From contig WSLY01000009.1 in NCBI GenBank assembly GCA_013316825.1, positions 8,107 to 72,106 of the forward strand: a stretch of DNA of 64,000 nt, in the 5' to 3' direction. Below the pieces are notes generated by a model. That model searched no databases. It was not told where the DNA came from and saw only the letters and a list, made by a program, of their open reading frames with translations. This DNA is from Lachnospiraceae bacterium (lineage in GTDB: Bacteria > Bacillota > Clostridia > Lachnospirales > Lachnospiraceae). This document shows, piece by piece, positions 17,050-25,446 of the stretch. Position 1 is the first letter of the stretch; each line of letters starts with the position of its first letter. Position numbers and translations under genes: made by a program.

Positions 17050-18588
17050 TTAGTTCTCAACAAATCCCGCACTGCATCCCCCAATTACACACTTCCCGTT
17101 TTTCAGCGTAACCTCGCCTCCAACAGTATACAAAAGCTTTCCGCTTACATTTTCCACAACAGCTTCTTTTGCCGCAGGGTTGAGGATAACGGTTATCTGC
17201 TGGGTGTCGCACTTTCTGGTATAGACGAGGGGATAGCCTTCTTGTACGAACGCAATTTCCGCATGGCTTTGCAGCGCTTTGTTCTGCAGGCGCAGCGAAA
17301 TAAGGCGCCTGACCTCGCTTCGAAGAGAGGATTCATCCGCAAGCTGACTTGCCGCGTCTGGTCTGTCCGCCGCGCTGTCTAGGGGAATGTAAAGTTTTTC
17401 TGCGGGAGCGTCGGAAAAGCCTGCATTGACGGATTTGTCCCATTGCATAGGGGAGCGGGAGCCGGTCCGGTTGTAGCCGCCTTCCACAGAGGTCAGGTTT
17501 TCCACATAACGCATACCGATTTCATCGCCGTAATAGATAAAAGGCGCACCTGGCATGGAGAGCAGAAAGGCAAAAGCAATTTTCATTTCATCCGTATCGA
17601 GTTTGCGGGAAAGTCTGTCCATATCGTGATTGCCGGAAGGGATGCACATCAATCCTCTGCCGTTTGTTTTTTGCAGGTTTTCTTTATATTTGGCAATAAA
17701 TTCGCGTGCAGAGCCTTCGCCCGTCTTGGAGAAGTAGGGCTTGTTACAGCGAAACAGCGCATTGTAGTGGGAAGAACCAAAATGGAGCAGAAAGTCCATA
17801 TGGAAGCCGCCGGCAAGGGATTTGTCCGGCTCGCCCCACTCGGAAACCATGGCGGCATCCGGAAACTCTTTGTCGAGAAAATCCCTTATATTCTGCCACA
17901 GTTTGATGGTTCCTTTGCCGTCCTCGTCGTGTTTGACAAGGGAGCCTGCCATATCCACACGGAAGCCGTCGCAGCCCATTTGCAGCCAGAAACGCATAAT
18001 ATTTTTCAATTCGGCAAGCGTTGCCTTGGGGCCTTCGTCGTCCATGGACTGCTGCCACGGGCGCCGGGGATTATAAAATCCATAGTTTAAAGCGGGCTGA
18101 TTGGAAAAGAAATTGATAGCGCAGGAGCCGTCTCGTGCGGAAATTCCTCTGAGGCAGCCCATTCCCTGTGGTTCCTCCCACACGCTGTCTGTCCAGACGT
18201 AGCGATCCGTATATTCATTTTTCTCCGCCTTCATGGATTCCTGAAACCACTTATGTTCCACGGAAGTATGCCCGGGCACAAGGTCGAGGAGAAGATGCAT
18301 ATCCCGTTTGTGTACGGCATCAAACAGTCTTTTCAAATCGGCATTTGTGCCATATCTGGGAGCAGCGGTATAATAATCTGACACATCATATCCCGCGTCT
18401 CCAAAGGGAGAGGCAAAGCAGGGATTGAGCCAGATAGCATTGCAGCCCAGATCTGCAATATAGTCCAGTTTGTCTATGATTCCCTGAAAATCGCCGATGC
18501 CGTCTGCATTCGTATCATAAAAGGACTGCGGATAAATCTCATAAAATACTGCATTGTCAAGCCATGCGGGCTGTTTGGAGTGATTCAT
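17050..18588 (-). CDS. GH13 alpha-glucosidase/alpha-amylase family protein
   Basis: Cytosolic glycoside hydrolase family 13 enzyme acting on alpha-glucosidic bonds of maltose, isomaltose or short oligosaccharides. The four GH13 regions are present: I LLLDLVPGHTS, II GFRVDMAGSLV (nucleophile Asp), III MVSEWGEPD (acid/base Glu) and IV SGNHDMDRL (transition-state Asp). There is no signal peptide; 512 residues. The start is set at the ATG 7 bases after GGAGG, 14 codons inside a longer frame. Just upstream lie GAAGC-CAT-GCTTC (18616-18628) and TTCGT-N6-ACGAA (18603-18618), possible operator sites for a LacI-type regulator or leader hairpins. Exact specificity is undetermined. Confidence 0.92.
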   Translation of the reverse strand: MNHSKQPAWLDNAVFYEIYPQSFYDTNADGIGDFQGIIDKLDYIADLGCNAIWLNPCFASPFGDAGYDVSDYYTAAPRYGTNADLKRLFDAVHKRDMHLLLDLVPGHTSVEHKWFQESMKAEKNEYTDRYVWTDSVWEEPQGMGCLRGISARDGSCAINFFSNQPALNYGFYNPRRPWQQSMDDEGPKATLAELKNIMRFWLQMGCDGFRVDMAGSLVKHDEDGKGTIKLWQNIRDFLDKEFPDAAMVSEWGEPDKSLAGGFHMDFLLHFGSSHYNALFRCNKPYFSKTGEGSAREFIAKYKENLQKTNGRGLMCIPSGNHDMDRLSRKLDTDEMKIAFAFLLSMPGAPFIYYGDEIGMRYVENLTSVEGGYNRTGSRSPMQWDKSVNAGFSDAPAEKLYIPLDSAADRPDAASQLADESSLRSEVRRLISLRLQNKALQSHAEIAFVQEGYPLVYTRKCDTQQITVILNPAAKEAVVENVSGKLLYTVGGEVTLKNGKCVIGGCSAGFVEN

Positions 18589-18696
18589 GTTTGTTCCTCC
18601 CTTTCGTAAAGTAACGAAGCCATGCTTCATCTTGCTACTGCTTTTCTTATATGATATACTAACAAAAAATCCCTTCTATTGTAAAGGAGAAAAGCA

Positions 18697-19335
18697 ATGT
18701 TTGAGACATGGTTGAAACAGGAAAAGGAAACTATCAGAGAGCGTTTCGGAAAGTCGCGGATTTGGTGTATATTTCTTGCTCTGCTTATGCTTCCGCTCGC
18801 TTTGCTTAATCTGATTATGCTGTTGGACGGCGGCGGAGTGCTGCAGTTTGGCGCATTTCTTTTTATGATTGTGGTCGCACTATTGATATTGTTCTTGGGA
18901 AATTATAAAAGAAGGCTGATAAAACCGCTTATGGCTTCCGTGAAAAAAGAACTTTCCTCCGAAGAGGAGCGTCAGGAATTTGCACGGCAGATGTCCGCGG
19001 CGGTTTGCATCACGTACCAGCCGCTGCCGCAGGTAAAGGAATGTGAAATCATGGCGGCGCCATTTTACTGTTATATGCGGCAGCCCGGGAAAAGCCGTAT
19101 CTTTCGGACCGGCAGCATTCACAGGGTCGTATTGACACGGGAGCCGGTTGATATGAGGACATTCCGCCGTTTTTACACGTTGTCCCTGTACCTTGCCGAC
19201 AAGGAAACGAAACCAGTCTGGAAGGGATGGTTTCAGAGCGCTGAGGAGCTATATCAGGCATATGCGCACTTTAAACTGTTTCTGCCGCCGCAAACACTGA
19301 TTCTGGACAATGCCGCCGACAAGACCGGAGAGTGA
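18697..19335 (+). CDS. Unknown two-helix membrane protein
   Basis: 212 residues. The basic/acidic N-terminus is followed by two hydrophobic helices (about residues 23-44 and 50-70) separated by LDGGG, then a ~140-residue soluble domain with conserved-looking hydrophobic strands (ICITYQ-type, FYCYMRQPGK, RFYTLSLYLAD). I do not recognise the family with confidence. It is transcribed away from the GH13 gene, has AAAGGAG before the ATG, and is followed by a strong terminator, so it is likely a single-gene unit. Confidence 0.65.
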   Translation: MFETWLKQEKETIRERFGKSRIWCIFLALLMLPLALLNLIMLLDGGGVLQFGAFLFMIVVALLILFLGNYKRRLIKPLMASVKKELSSEEERQEFARQMSAAVCITYQPLPQVKECEIMAAPFYCYMRQPGKSRIFRTGSIHRVVLTREPVDMRTFRRFYTLSLYLADKETKPVWKGWFQSAEELYQAYAHFKLFLPPQTLILDNAADKTGE

Positions 19336-19407
19336 CCGTAACCGCAAGGCTGACAAAATATTTGCTTACAGTCTTTGACAACTGAATCAAATGGATTAGA
19401 GAATCAC

Positions 19408-19449
19408 AAAGCGCATGGGGCAGCAACAGCCATGTGCTTTTCTTTTTTT
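19408..19449 (+). terminator. Intrinsic terminator
   Basis: AAAGCGCATGG (19408-19418) pairs with CCATGTGCTTT (19430-19440, one G-U), followed by TCTTTTTTT. It ends the preceding membrane-protein gene. Confidence 0.85.
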
Positions 19450-19559
19450 GATATAAAAAAGTTTTGTAGCTTTTTATCCTTTTGCTTTGTATATATAACG
19501 GGCACTGCAAACAGTATATCACACTTTGTAATTACCACATGCCAAAAGGAGGTGACAGA

Positions 19560-20117
19560 ATGAAGGAGCCTGAGGAAAGACAGGAGAGGCTGAAGAAGAC
19601 CATTCTGCAGTATTCAGAGATGGTTTACCGGCTGGCATATGCGCTGGTAAAGGATAAATATGACGCGGATGACATTTATCAGGAGGTCTTCGCAGGTTAT
19701 ATCAGGAAAAATCCGCAGTTTCAAAACGAGGAGCATGAAAAGGCATGGTTTATACGCGCTACGGTAAACCGCTGCAAGAATTTTTGGAAATCTGCATGGC
19801 AGAGCCGTACAGGCGGGTTTGATGAAAACGAAGAGCAGGGCGCATCAAAATCTTATGCAGGGAGGCTTCGGCGGCGCGGAGAGGAAGCGTTTGCCGCACA
19901 ACGGTATGCCGGTGACGGGCAGGAGGCGGAACTGATAGAGAAGGTGAAGCTTTTACCCGAAAAATACCGTACCATTATACATCTGTTTTATTATGAGGAT
20001 ATGAGCGTGGAGGAAATCAGCACCGTTCTGAAAAGGAAACCGTCAACTGTCAGGACACAGCTTACGAGGGCAAGAAGACTGTTGAAAAAGAAGATGGAGG
20101 AAGGAGGAAATGTATGA
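19560..20117 (+). CDS. ECF-type sigma-70 family RNA polymerase sigma factor
   Basis: 185-residue sigma factor with only regions 2 and 4. Region 2 holds QYSEMVYRLAYALVKDKYDADDIYQEVF (given in part); region 4 is KYRTIIHLFYYEDMSVEE, with the DNA-reading helix KRKPSTVRTQLTRARRLLKKK. It would direct core polymerase to a small regulon, and the coupled downstream gene is the likely anti-sigma. Start: the ATG 5 bases after AAAGGAGGTGA, not the frame extension 26 codons upstream. The target promoter sequence was not found in the window. Confidence 0.92.
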   Translation: MKEPEERQERLKKTILQYSEMVYRLAYALVKDKYDADDIYQEVFAGYIRKNPQFQNEEHEKAWFIRATVNRCKNFWKSAWQSRTGGFDENEEQGASKSYAGRLRRRGEEAFAAQRYAGDGQEAELIEKVKLLPEKYRTIIHLFYYEDMSVEEISTVLKRKPSTVRTQLTRARRLLKKKMEEGGNV

Positions 20118-21235
20118 TGTTTCAGAAAAATTATAAAAAGGCGTATGACGCCATTATTCCCGACAATGCATTGGTAGAGAAAATGCTTTTATTGGCTGCA
20201 GAAGAAGAGGAGCAGGAAAGAAGGGCAGCAAAAAGCAGGCAGGCGCGTGTTGTCCGTCCGATGCTTACGATGGCAGCGGCAATTGGCATATTTATGACAA
20301 TCGTGTCACTGACGATTATGCCGGTACTTGCGGCAAACATACCTGCCGTTTACCGGTTTCTGCAGGGAATTTCGCCTGCTTTGGCAGATTTTTTTGTGCC
20401 GATAGAAAAGTCCTGCACGAAAAAGGGTATCACTATGCAGGTGGAAGCGGTCTGTGTGGAGGGAAATCAGGCAGAAGTTTACATTTCTTTTCAAGATGCG
20501 GAAGGCGCCGGCAATGTCATTAACGGGGAGATTGACTTGTGGACGGGCTATGGGCTGCAGAGCAGAACCGGATGTAGTGTAATGGGCGGCCACGGCTTTG
20601 CCGGTTATGATGCCGAGACAGGGAAATCATATTGGAAGGTCAGTCTGCAGGGCAGGGACGACTTTGAAACGGATAAACTTACCTTTTATGTTTATAGTAT
20701 TTTGAGCAGCATCAGCGAGGAAGAAAGAGAGATTGACTTAAGAGAAGCGCTGACGGAAGTGGAGCTTCAAAACGTAACCTTGAGCGGAGGCAGTTGGACG
20801 GCGTGGGCAGAGCTGACGAGCCATTCCCCACGGCGCACGGATGAGGAGAGACGGGAGGATCCGCGTCCTGCCGCTGCTGTTATGAAGGTAAAGCCTGCCG
20901 GCGAGTGTCTTGCAGACGGCTTTACCGTCACGGGAATTGCCTTTTTAGACGGAAATTTGCGGGTGCAGATTTGCATGGGCGACCAGAGCCGCGCAGTCCG
21001 TCATGTACGTCTTCTTCTGACGGACGAGAGCGGGAACGAAAGAACTTGCGATAATTCGGTTATGTGGAAGGAAAGCTGGGGAGGCGTTGCCTATACATTT
21101 TATGAATATGTTTTTGCGAATGTGGATGCAGACGCCGGCGCATATGCGCTGTACGGTCTTTTTTGTGAAGAAAGCGGTTATGTGGAGGGAGACTGGAGCG
21201 TAAGCTTTACGTTGGAGACGGACGGAGAGGAATAG
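20114..21235 (+). CDS. Membrane anti-sigma factor-like protein (DUF4179 type)
   Basis: 373 residues. The cytoplasmic N-terminus (~60 aa, acidic with an EEEEQE run) is followed by one membrane helix (MLTMAAAIGIFMTIVSLTIM) and a large extracytoplasmic beta-rich domain with ISPALADFFVPIEKSCTKKGI, the typical start of DUF4179-type anti-sigma partners. Its ATG overlaps the sigma factor stop (ATGA), a usual sigma/anti-sigma arrangement. It would hold the sigma factor at the membrane until an outside signal releases it. The signal is unknown. AAGGAGG lies 6 bases before the ATG. Confidence 0.8.
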   Translation: MMFQKNYKKAYDAIIPDNALVEKMLLLAAEEEEQERRAAKSRQARVVRPMLTMAAAIGIFMTIVSLTIMPVLAANIPAVYRFLQGISPALADFFVPIEKSCTKKGITMQVEAVCVEGNQAEVYISFQDAEGAGNVINGEIDLWTGYGLQSRTGCSVMGGHGFAGYDAETGKSYWKVSLQGRDDFETDKLTFYVYSILSSISEEEREIDLREALTEVELQNVTLSGGSWTAWAELTSHSPRRTDEERREDPRPAAAVMKVKPAGECLADGFTVTGIAFLDGNLRVQICMGDQSRAVRHVRLLLTDESGNERTCDNSVMWKESWGGVAYTFYEYVFANVDADAGAYALYGLFCEESGYVEGDWSVSFTLETDGEE

Positions 21236-21247
21236 GGAAAACTGGGC

Positions 21248-21277
21248 TTGTGTATTCTTTGCCGGCCGTGATAAAAT
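21248..21277 (+). promoter_or_regulatory. Possible promoter of the phosphoesterase operon
   Basis: TTGTGT (21248-21253), an 18-base spacer and TAAAAT (21272-21277). The -35 match is weak; position before the operon is right. Confidence 0.4.
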
Positions 21278-21328
21278 AGGGATAAGCTGCAAGGAGGTAT
21301 ATCACTTTGCACAAAAGGAGATTTTTTC

Positions 21329-22192
21329 ATGGCTGACTGTAAAAGGCTTGCGCTCATCAGTGATGTTCACGGAAATTATAAAGCACTCGAGGCGTTTTTG
21401 GCGTATATTGAACATAAAAATGTGGACGGCATCATCTGTCTGGGAGACTATGTGACGGACGGTCCTTATCCGCAAAGGACACTTTCCCTGCTGCATGATA
21501 TGGGAGAGAGGTATTCCTGTGAAATGGTAAGGGGCAACAGGGAGGCGTATTTGATTGGAAACTTTTACAAGCCCGAGGGCTGGAAGCCTTCTTCTGCAAA
21601 CGGCTTGCTGTATTATGTGGCGCAGCATGTGACGGAGGCGGACATTCACTTTTTTGAGAGTTTACCTTCTGTTAAGAAGCTTTCCTTTGCGGGATGCCCG
21701 CCGACGCTCCTCTGCCACGGCACACCGGAGGATATCAGGGGCAATGTGTGGGAAAAGCCGCTGTTAAAGCCGGAGATTTTAAAAGCGCTTAAGGAGGACT
21801 ATCTGTTTGGCGGGCACACCCACCATCAGGAAATGGAGTGTATAGGCGGCAAAACCTATGTGAATCCGGGTTCTTTGGGCTGTGCCATAGACGGCAGGGG
21901 CAGGCAGGCGCAGTTTGCCATGTTGGAGGTCCGGAATATGAGTGGGAAAGCGTCGTACCAAGTGGATTTTGTCAGTATTCCCTATGATTTGGATTCCTTT
22001 TTGCAGGACTTTACGGAGGCAGGTCTTGACGAGTGCGGCATGGTATTAAGCCGCTGCCTCAAAAAAACCCTGCAGACCGGACTTGACTATTTTTACGCGG
22101 CAGTATGCGAAGCTGTGCGGATATCGGGAGAACCCGTGCCAAAGATTCGTGAGCAGGTCTGGGAGCAGGCGGCGGAAAGGCTCGGAGTATGA
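21329..22192 (+). CDS. Calcineurin-like metallophosphoesterase (YfcE/MJ0936 type)
   Basis: 287 residues with the dimetal phosphoesterase motifs in order: SDVHGN, GDYVTDGP, GNRE, CHGTPED, GGHTHH and NPGSLG. This is the YfcE-like branch, which cleaves small phosphodiesters or phosphomonoesters in the cytosol. A C-terminal ~70-residue helical extension is unlike the shortest members. The stop overlaps the start of the radical SAM gene (ATGA), so the two are coupled. Natural substrate unknown. AAAGGAG 8 bases before the ATG supports the start. Confidence 0.88.
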   Translation: MADCKRLALISDVHGNYKALEAFLAYIEHKNVDGIICLGDYVTDGPYPQRTLSLLHDMGERYSCEMVRGNREAYLIGNFYKPEGWKPSSANGLLYYVAQHVTEADIHFFESLPSVKKLSFAGCPPTLLCHGTPEDIRGNVWEKPLLKPEILKALKEDYLFGGHTHHQEMECIGGKTYVNPGSLGCAIDGRGRQAQFAMLEVRNMSGKASYQVDFVSIPYDLDSFLQDFTEAGLDECGMVLSRCLKKTLQTGLDYFYAAVCEAVRISGEPVPKIREQVWEQAAERLGV

Positions 22193-23943
22193 AATTTTTG
22201 CTGGTGGCGCTCAATGCGAAATACATACATTCCAACCCGGCAATTTACAGCCTTAAGCGGTATGCGGGGGAAAATGCCCGATATGTGGAGCTTGCGGAGT
22301 ATACGATTAACAACCGGATGGAAGAAGTTTTGGAAGATATTTATAAGAGAAAGCCGGATGTAATCGGTTTTTCCTGCTATATCTGGAATCGGGAAATGAT
22401 AATGGGGCTTACTGCGGAGCTTCATAAGCTTCTGCCGGATCTTCCTATCTGGCTGGGAGGGCCGGAGGCTTCTCTGGATGCGGAGCAGATTCTTTGCAGC
22501 CATCCGCAGATTAAGGGTATTATGGCGGGGGAAGGCGAGGAGACTTTTGCAGAGCTGCTTGCTTTTTACATAAAAGGCTGCGGAGAGATACAAAGTATCG
22601 CAGGGCTGGTGCTGCAGGAAGGCGTCACCCGCAGGAGGGAATTGCTTCCTCTGACGGAAATTCCTTTTGCTTACGAAGATACAACAGATTTTGAAAACAG
22701 GATTATATATTATGAATCGCAGCGCGGCTGTCCCTTTTCGTGCAGCTATTGCCTTTCTTCGATTGATAAAACGGTGCGGTTCCGTGACATTGGTGTCGTA
22801 AAAAAGGAATTGCAGTTTTTTTTGGACAGACAGGTCAAACAAGTAAAATTTGTGGACCGTACCTTTAATTGCAATCATGAACATGCTATGGCTGTATGGA
22901 CGTATATCAAGGAGCATGACAATGGCGTCACAAATTTTCACTTTGAGATTGCGGGAGATATCCTGAAAGAAGAGGAAATAGAGCTGTTAAACAGTATGCG
23001 CGCAGGTCTGGTGCAGCTTGAAATCGGCGTGCAGTCCGCCAATCAGGAGACGCTTGCGGAAATACGGCGCGTGACGGATATGGAAAAGCTGAAAGCGGCA
23101 GTGGCGCAGATAAACAGGGGCGGCAGGGTGCATCAGCATTTGGATTTGATTGCAGGGCTGCCCTTTGAGGATTATCAAAGCTTTGGGCGTTCTTTTAACG
23201 AAGTGTACGGCATGAAGCCAAATCAGCTTCAGCTCGGGTTTCTGAAGGTGCTGAAGGGCTCATATCTGTATGAAATGGCAGAGCGCTATAAAATTGTGTA
23301 TACTGCCGCGCCCCCTTATGAGGTGCTCCGTACCAAATGGATTTCCTATGAAGAGATACGGCGTCTTAAGAAAATAGAACAGATGGTTGAGATATATTAC
23401 AATGGCGGACAGTTTCATCACACGATTTTTGTCCTGCAAGAAAGCTTTCAAAGTCCGTTTTCTATGTATGAAGCGCTCGCGGACTATTACGCAGAGGAAG
23501 GATTTTTTACTAAGATGCCGGCGAGGGATTTTCATTACCGTATACTGCTGTCCTTTGCGGGTAAGTATGGAAACAGGGAGGAAGCGCTTTACAGGGAGCT
23601 TCTTGTGTTTGATTTTTATTTGCGGGAAAAAGCGAAAAGCCGTCCGGATTTTGCGGGTGGGCAGGAGGCATACAGGAAAGAGGTGGCTGCCTTCTATAAA
23701 AAGGAAGAAAGGGAGAGAAGGTATCTGCCGGATTACAGTGATTATGACAGCCGCCAGCTTGCCCGCATGACACATCTGGAGCAGTTTCATTATACTGTCT
23801 GGGAAAGCGTGCCAAAGCAAAGGGACTGCTTTTTATTGTTTGATTACCGGAAACGAAATCCGATCACACATGAGGCGGCTGTTACCGTTATTTTGAAAAG
23901 CGAATTTATGACAGATGTGACAGAAAAGGAAACGGCAGTATGA
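22189..23943 (+). CDS. B12-binding domain radical SAM protein with DUF4080 C-terminus
   Basis: 584 residues. The N-terminal cobalamin-binding Rossmann region (LLVALNAKYIHSNPAIYSLK, DVIGFSCYIWN, WLGGPEA, GEGEETF) lacks a typical DxHxxG. The radical SAM core has the cluster motif CPFSCSYC (three Cys) at about residue 185 and FVDRTFNCN. The C-terminal third matches the DUF4080 type. Such class B proteins carry out methylations or rearrangements on unknown substrates. It is translationally coupled at both ends, to a phosphoesterase and to an exonuclease, so a nucleotide or nucleic-acid substrate can be guessed but not shown. Confidence 0.9.
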   Translation: MKFLLVALNAKYIHSNPAIYSLKRYAGENARYVELAEYTINNRMEEVLEDIYKRKPDVIGFSCYIWNREMIMGLTAELHKLLPDLPIWLGGPEASLDAEQILCSHPQIKGIMAGEGEETFAELLAFYIKGCGEIQSIAGLVLQEGVTRRRELLPLTEIPFAYEDTTDFENRIIYYESQRGCPFSCSYCLSSIDKTVRFRDIGVVKKELQFFLDRQVKQVKFVDRTFNCNHEHAMAVWTYIKEHDNGVTNFHFEIAGDILKEEEIELLNSMRAGLVQLEIGVQSANQETLAEIRRVTDMEKLKAAVAQINRGGRVHQHLDLIAGLPFEDYQSFGRSFNEVYGMKPNQLQLGFLKVLKGSYLYEMAERYKIVYTAAPPYEVLRTKWISYEEIRRLKKIEQMVEIYYNGGQFHHTIFVLQESFQSPFSMYEALADYYAEEGFFTKMPARDFHYRILLSFAGKYGNREEALYRELLVFDFYLREKAKSRPDFAGGQEAYRKEVAAFYKKEERERRYLPDYSDYDSRQLARMTHLEQFHYTVWESVPKQRDCFLLFDYRKRNPITHEAAVTVILKSEFMTDVTEKETAV

Positions 23944-24650
23944 AGAAGCAGGAAAGCTATGTGTGCGTGGATTTGGAGACGACGGGGCTGAATCCCAAGA
24001 CGGATAAAATTATCGAAATCGGCGCAGTGCGGGTGGAAAACGGGACGCCCGTAGAAATTTTTGAAACTTTTGTGAATCCCGGCTGCCGCCTGCGGGAACA
24101 GATTACGGAGCTGACGGGGATTACCGATGAAGTGCTTAATGGTGCGCCTGAAATTACGGAAGTACTGCCGGATTTGCTGGCGTTTTTGAGGGAAGACGTG
24201 CTTTTGGGGCATAGCGTGCTGTTTGACTATTCTTTTCTGAAAAAGGCGGCGGTCAACAACCGTATCAGGTTTGAGAGGCTGGGGATTGATACACTTAAGG
24301 CTGCACGGCGGTTTCTGCCGAATCTTCCCAGCAGGAGCCTGGACTTTTTGTGCGCACATTATGAGATTCCGCACAAAGCGCACAGGGCGCTGGCGGATGC
24401 GAAAGCAACTTGCAGGCTGTATGACAGGCTGTGGGAAGATTTTGGAGAAAAGGAAGAAAACGCGGTCTTTGCCCCTGTCATGCTGCAGTATCAGGTAAAG
24501 CGGGAAACGCCTGCCACGCCTGCGCAGAAGGAACGGTTATATAAACTTCTCATAAAGCATAAAATAGAAGTAGAATACGAATTGGATAAACTTACCCGGA
24601 GTGAAGCCAGCCGCTATACGGACCGGATTCTTGCAACGTACGGACGATGA
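23940..24650 (+). CDS. DnaQ-like (DEDDh) 3'-5' exonuclease
   Basis: 236 residues. Exo I FVCVDLETTG-type motif (Asp, Glu), Exo II around GHSVLFDYSFL (Asp), and Exo III HRALADAKAT (His and Asp) make the DEDDh nuclease set of the DNA polymerase III epsilon family. The C-terminal ~60 residues (TPATPAQKERLYKLL...ASRYTDRI) form a small helical domain sometimes found on stand-alone members. Cytosolic; likely a repair or RNA-trimming nuclease rather than the proofreading subunit. The start overlaps the radical SAM stop (ATGA). The 3' end overlaps the convergent gene by 59 bp. Confidence 0.9.
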   Translation: MKKQESYVCVDLETTGLNPKTDKIIEIGAVRVENGTPVEIFETFVNPGCRLREQITELTGITDEVLNGAPEITEVLPDLLAFLREDVLLGHSVLFDYSFLKKAAVNNRIRFERLGIDTLKAARRFLPNLPSRSLDFLCAHYEIPHKAHRALADAKATCRLYDRLWEDFGEKEENAVFAPVMLQYQVKRETPATPAQKERLYKLLIKHKIEVEYELDKLTRSEASRYTDRILATYGR

Positions 24651-25224
24651 CTTTTTTCATGGTGGAGCGGAGCGCGTCGGCTTTTTCGATGAGCGCCGCC
24701 TTTTTGTCATATTCGCCATCGGCGTCGTAGATGTCTGCCAGCAGATAATAACTGTGGCTGACGTCCGTGCCTGTGGAAACGGCAAATTCCAGTACGGCAC
24801 GTGCTTCCGCTATACGTGAGTTTGTGTATAAAATTTCCGCCAACCGTTGCAGAGAGCGCGCAAGAAGCGTATAATTCTGGTCGTATTCGGAAAGGCAGGT
24901 TATATTGGCGGTACCGTATTCCAGCTTTAAATCGGTGTTGGTATAGCCGGTCAGATTGACGATTTTTTGTCCGGCAAGTTCCCTTAGGGTTTCCAACAGC
25001 GCAGAAACCTCTTCATCTTCGGGCATGAAGTCCTCCGGCAGCAGATAATCGGGGAGGGAAATATAGGTGAGGTTTGTCAGAGATTTTTTGCGCGTGTTGT
25101 TGGCGCGCGCTTCTCTGTCCCAGAACTCTTTTTCGTATTTTTCAATCATTTTCTTATGTCTGCGGTTTGTAAAGGCAATTACCAGACAAAAGACAATTAG
25201 ACTGGACAAAAACATTCCTATCAT
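24592..25224 (-). CDS. Membrane-anchored TPR-like protein, unknown function
   Basis: 210 residues. One N-terminal helix (MFLSSLIVFCLVIAF) is followed by a basic stretch and a cytoplasmic helical domain with TPR-like repeats (YTLLARSLQRLAEILYTN, AEARAVLEFAVSTG, SHSYYLLADIYDADGEY). AAGGAAT precedes the ATG. It is convergent with, and overlaps by 59 bp, the exonuclease gene. No terminator is visible between them, so both transcripts may run antisense. The family is not recognised beyond the repeat pattern; TPRs suggest protein binding. Confidence 0.75.
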   Translation of the reverse strand: MIGMFLSSLIVFCLVIAFTNRRHKKMIEKYEKEFWDREARANNTRKKSLTNLTYISLPDYLLPEDFMPEDEEVSALLETLRELAGQKIVNLTGYTNTDLKLEYGTANITCLSEYDQNYTLLARSLQRLAEILYTNSRIAEARAVLEFAVSTGTDVSHSYYLLADIYDADGEYDKKAALIEKADALRSTMKKVIVRTLQESGPYSGWLHSG

Positions 25225-25274
25225 ATATAATTCCTTTCAAACAGGTTTTGTGCAAAAAGAGAGGTGTGGTTGTC

Positions 25275-25376
25275 ATGATTAACTTTCACAGCAGAAAAAC
25301 GCAGAGAATCATTGCGGGCGTAATTGTCCTTTTTTTGATTCTTGCTATGGTAATTCCTATGCTGCTTGGCGCGTAG
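25275..25376 (+). CDS. Single-helix membrane microprotein, 33 aa
   Basis: ATG to TAG of 34 codons. A basic N-terminus (HSRKTQRI) runs straight into one hydrophobic helix of ~20 residues (IAGVIVLFLILAMVIPMLLG). GAGGTG lies ~10 bases upstream. The form (short basic leader, KTQRII, one helix ending in a few small residues) looks like the small membrane proteins seen often in Clostridia. Expression is not shown by anything but the ribosome site and composition. It lies between the divergent TPR gene and the VanW gene. Confidence 0.6.
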   Translation: MINFHSRKTQRIIAGVIVLFLILAMVIPMLLGA

Positions 25377-25446
25377 GTCTGCTTTTTAAGAGTAACACAA
25401 ATTGCAATAAAAAACAATTAGGCAAGTGTTGAGGAGCGCAATTAAA

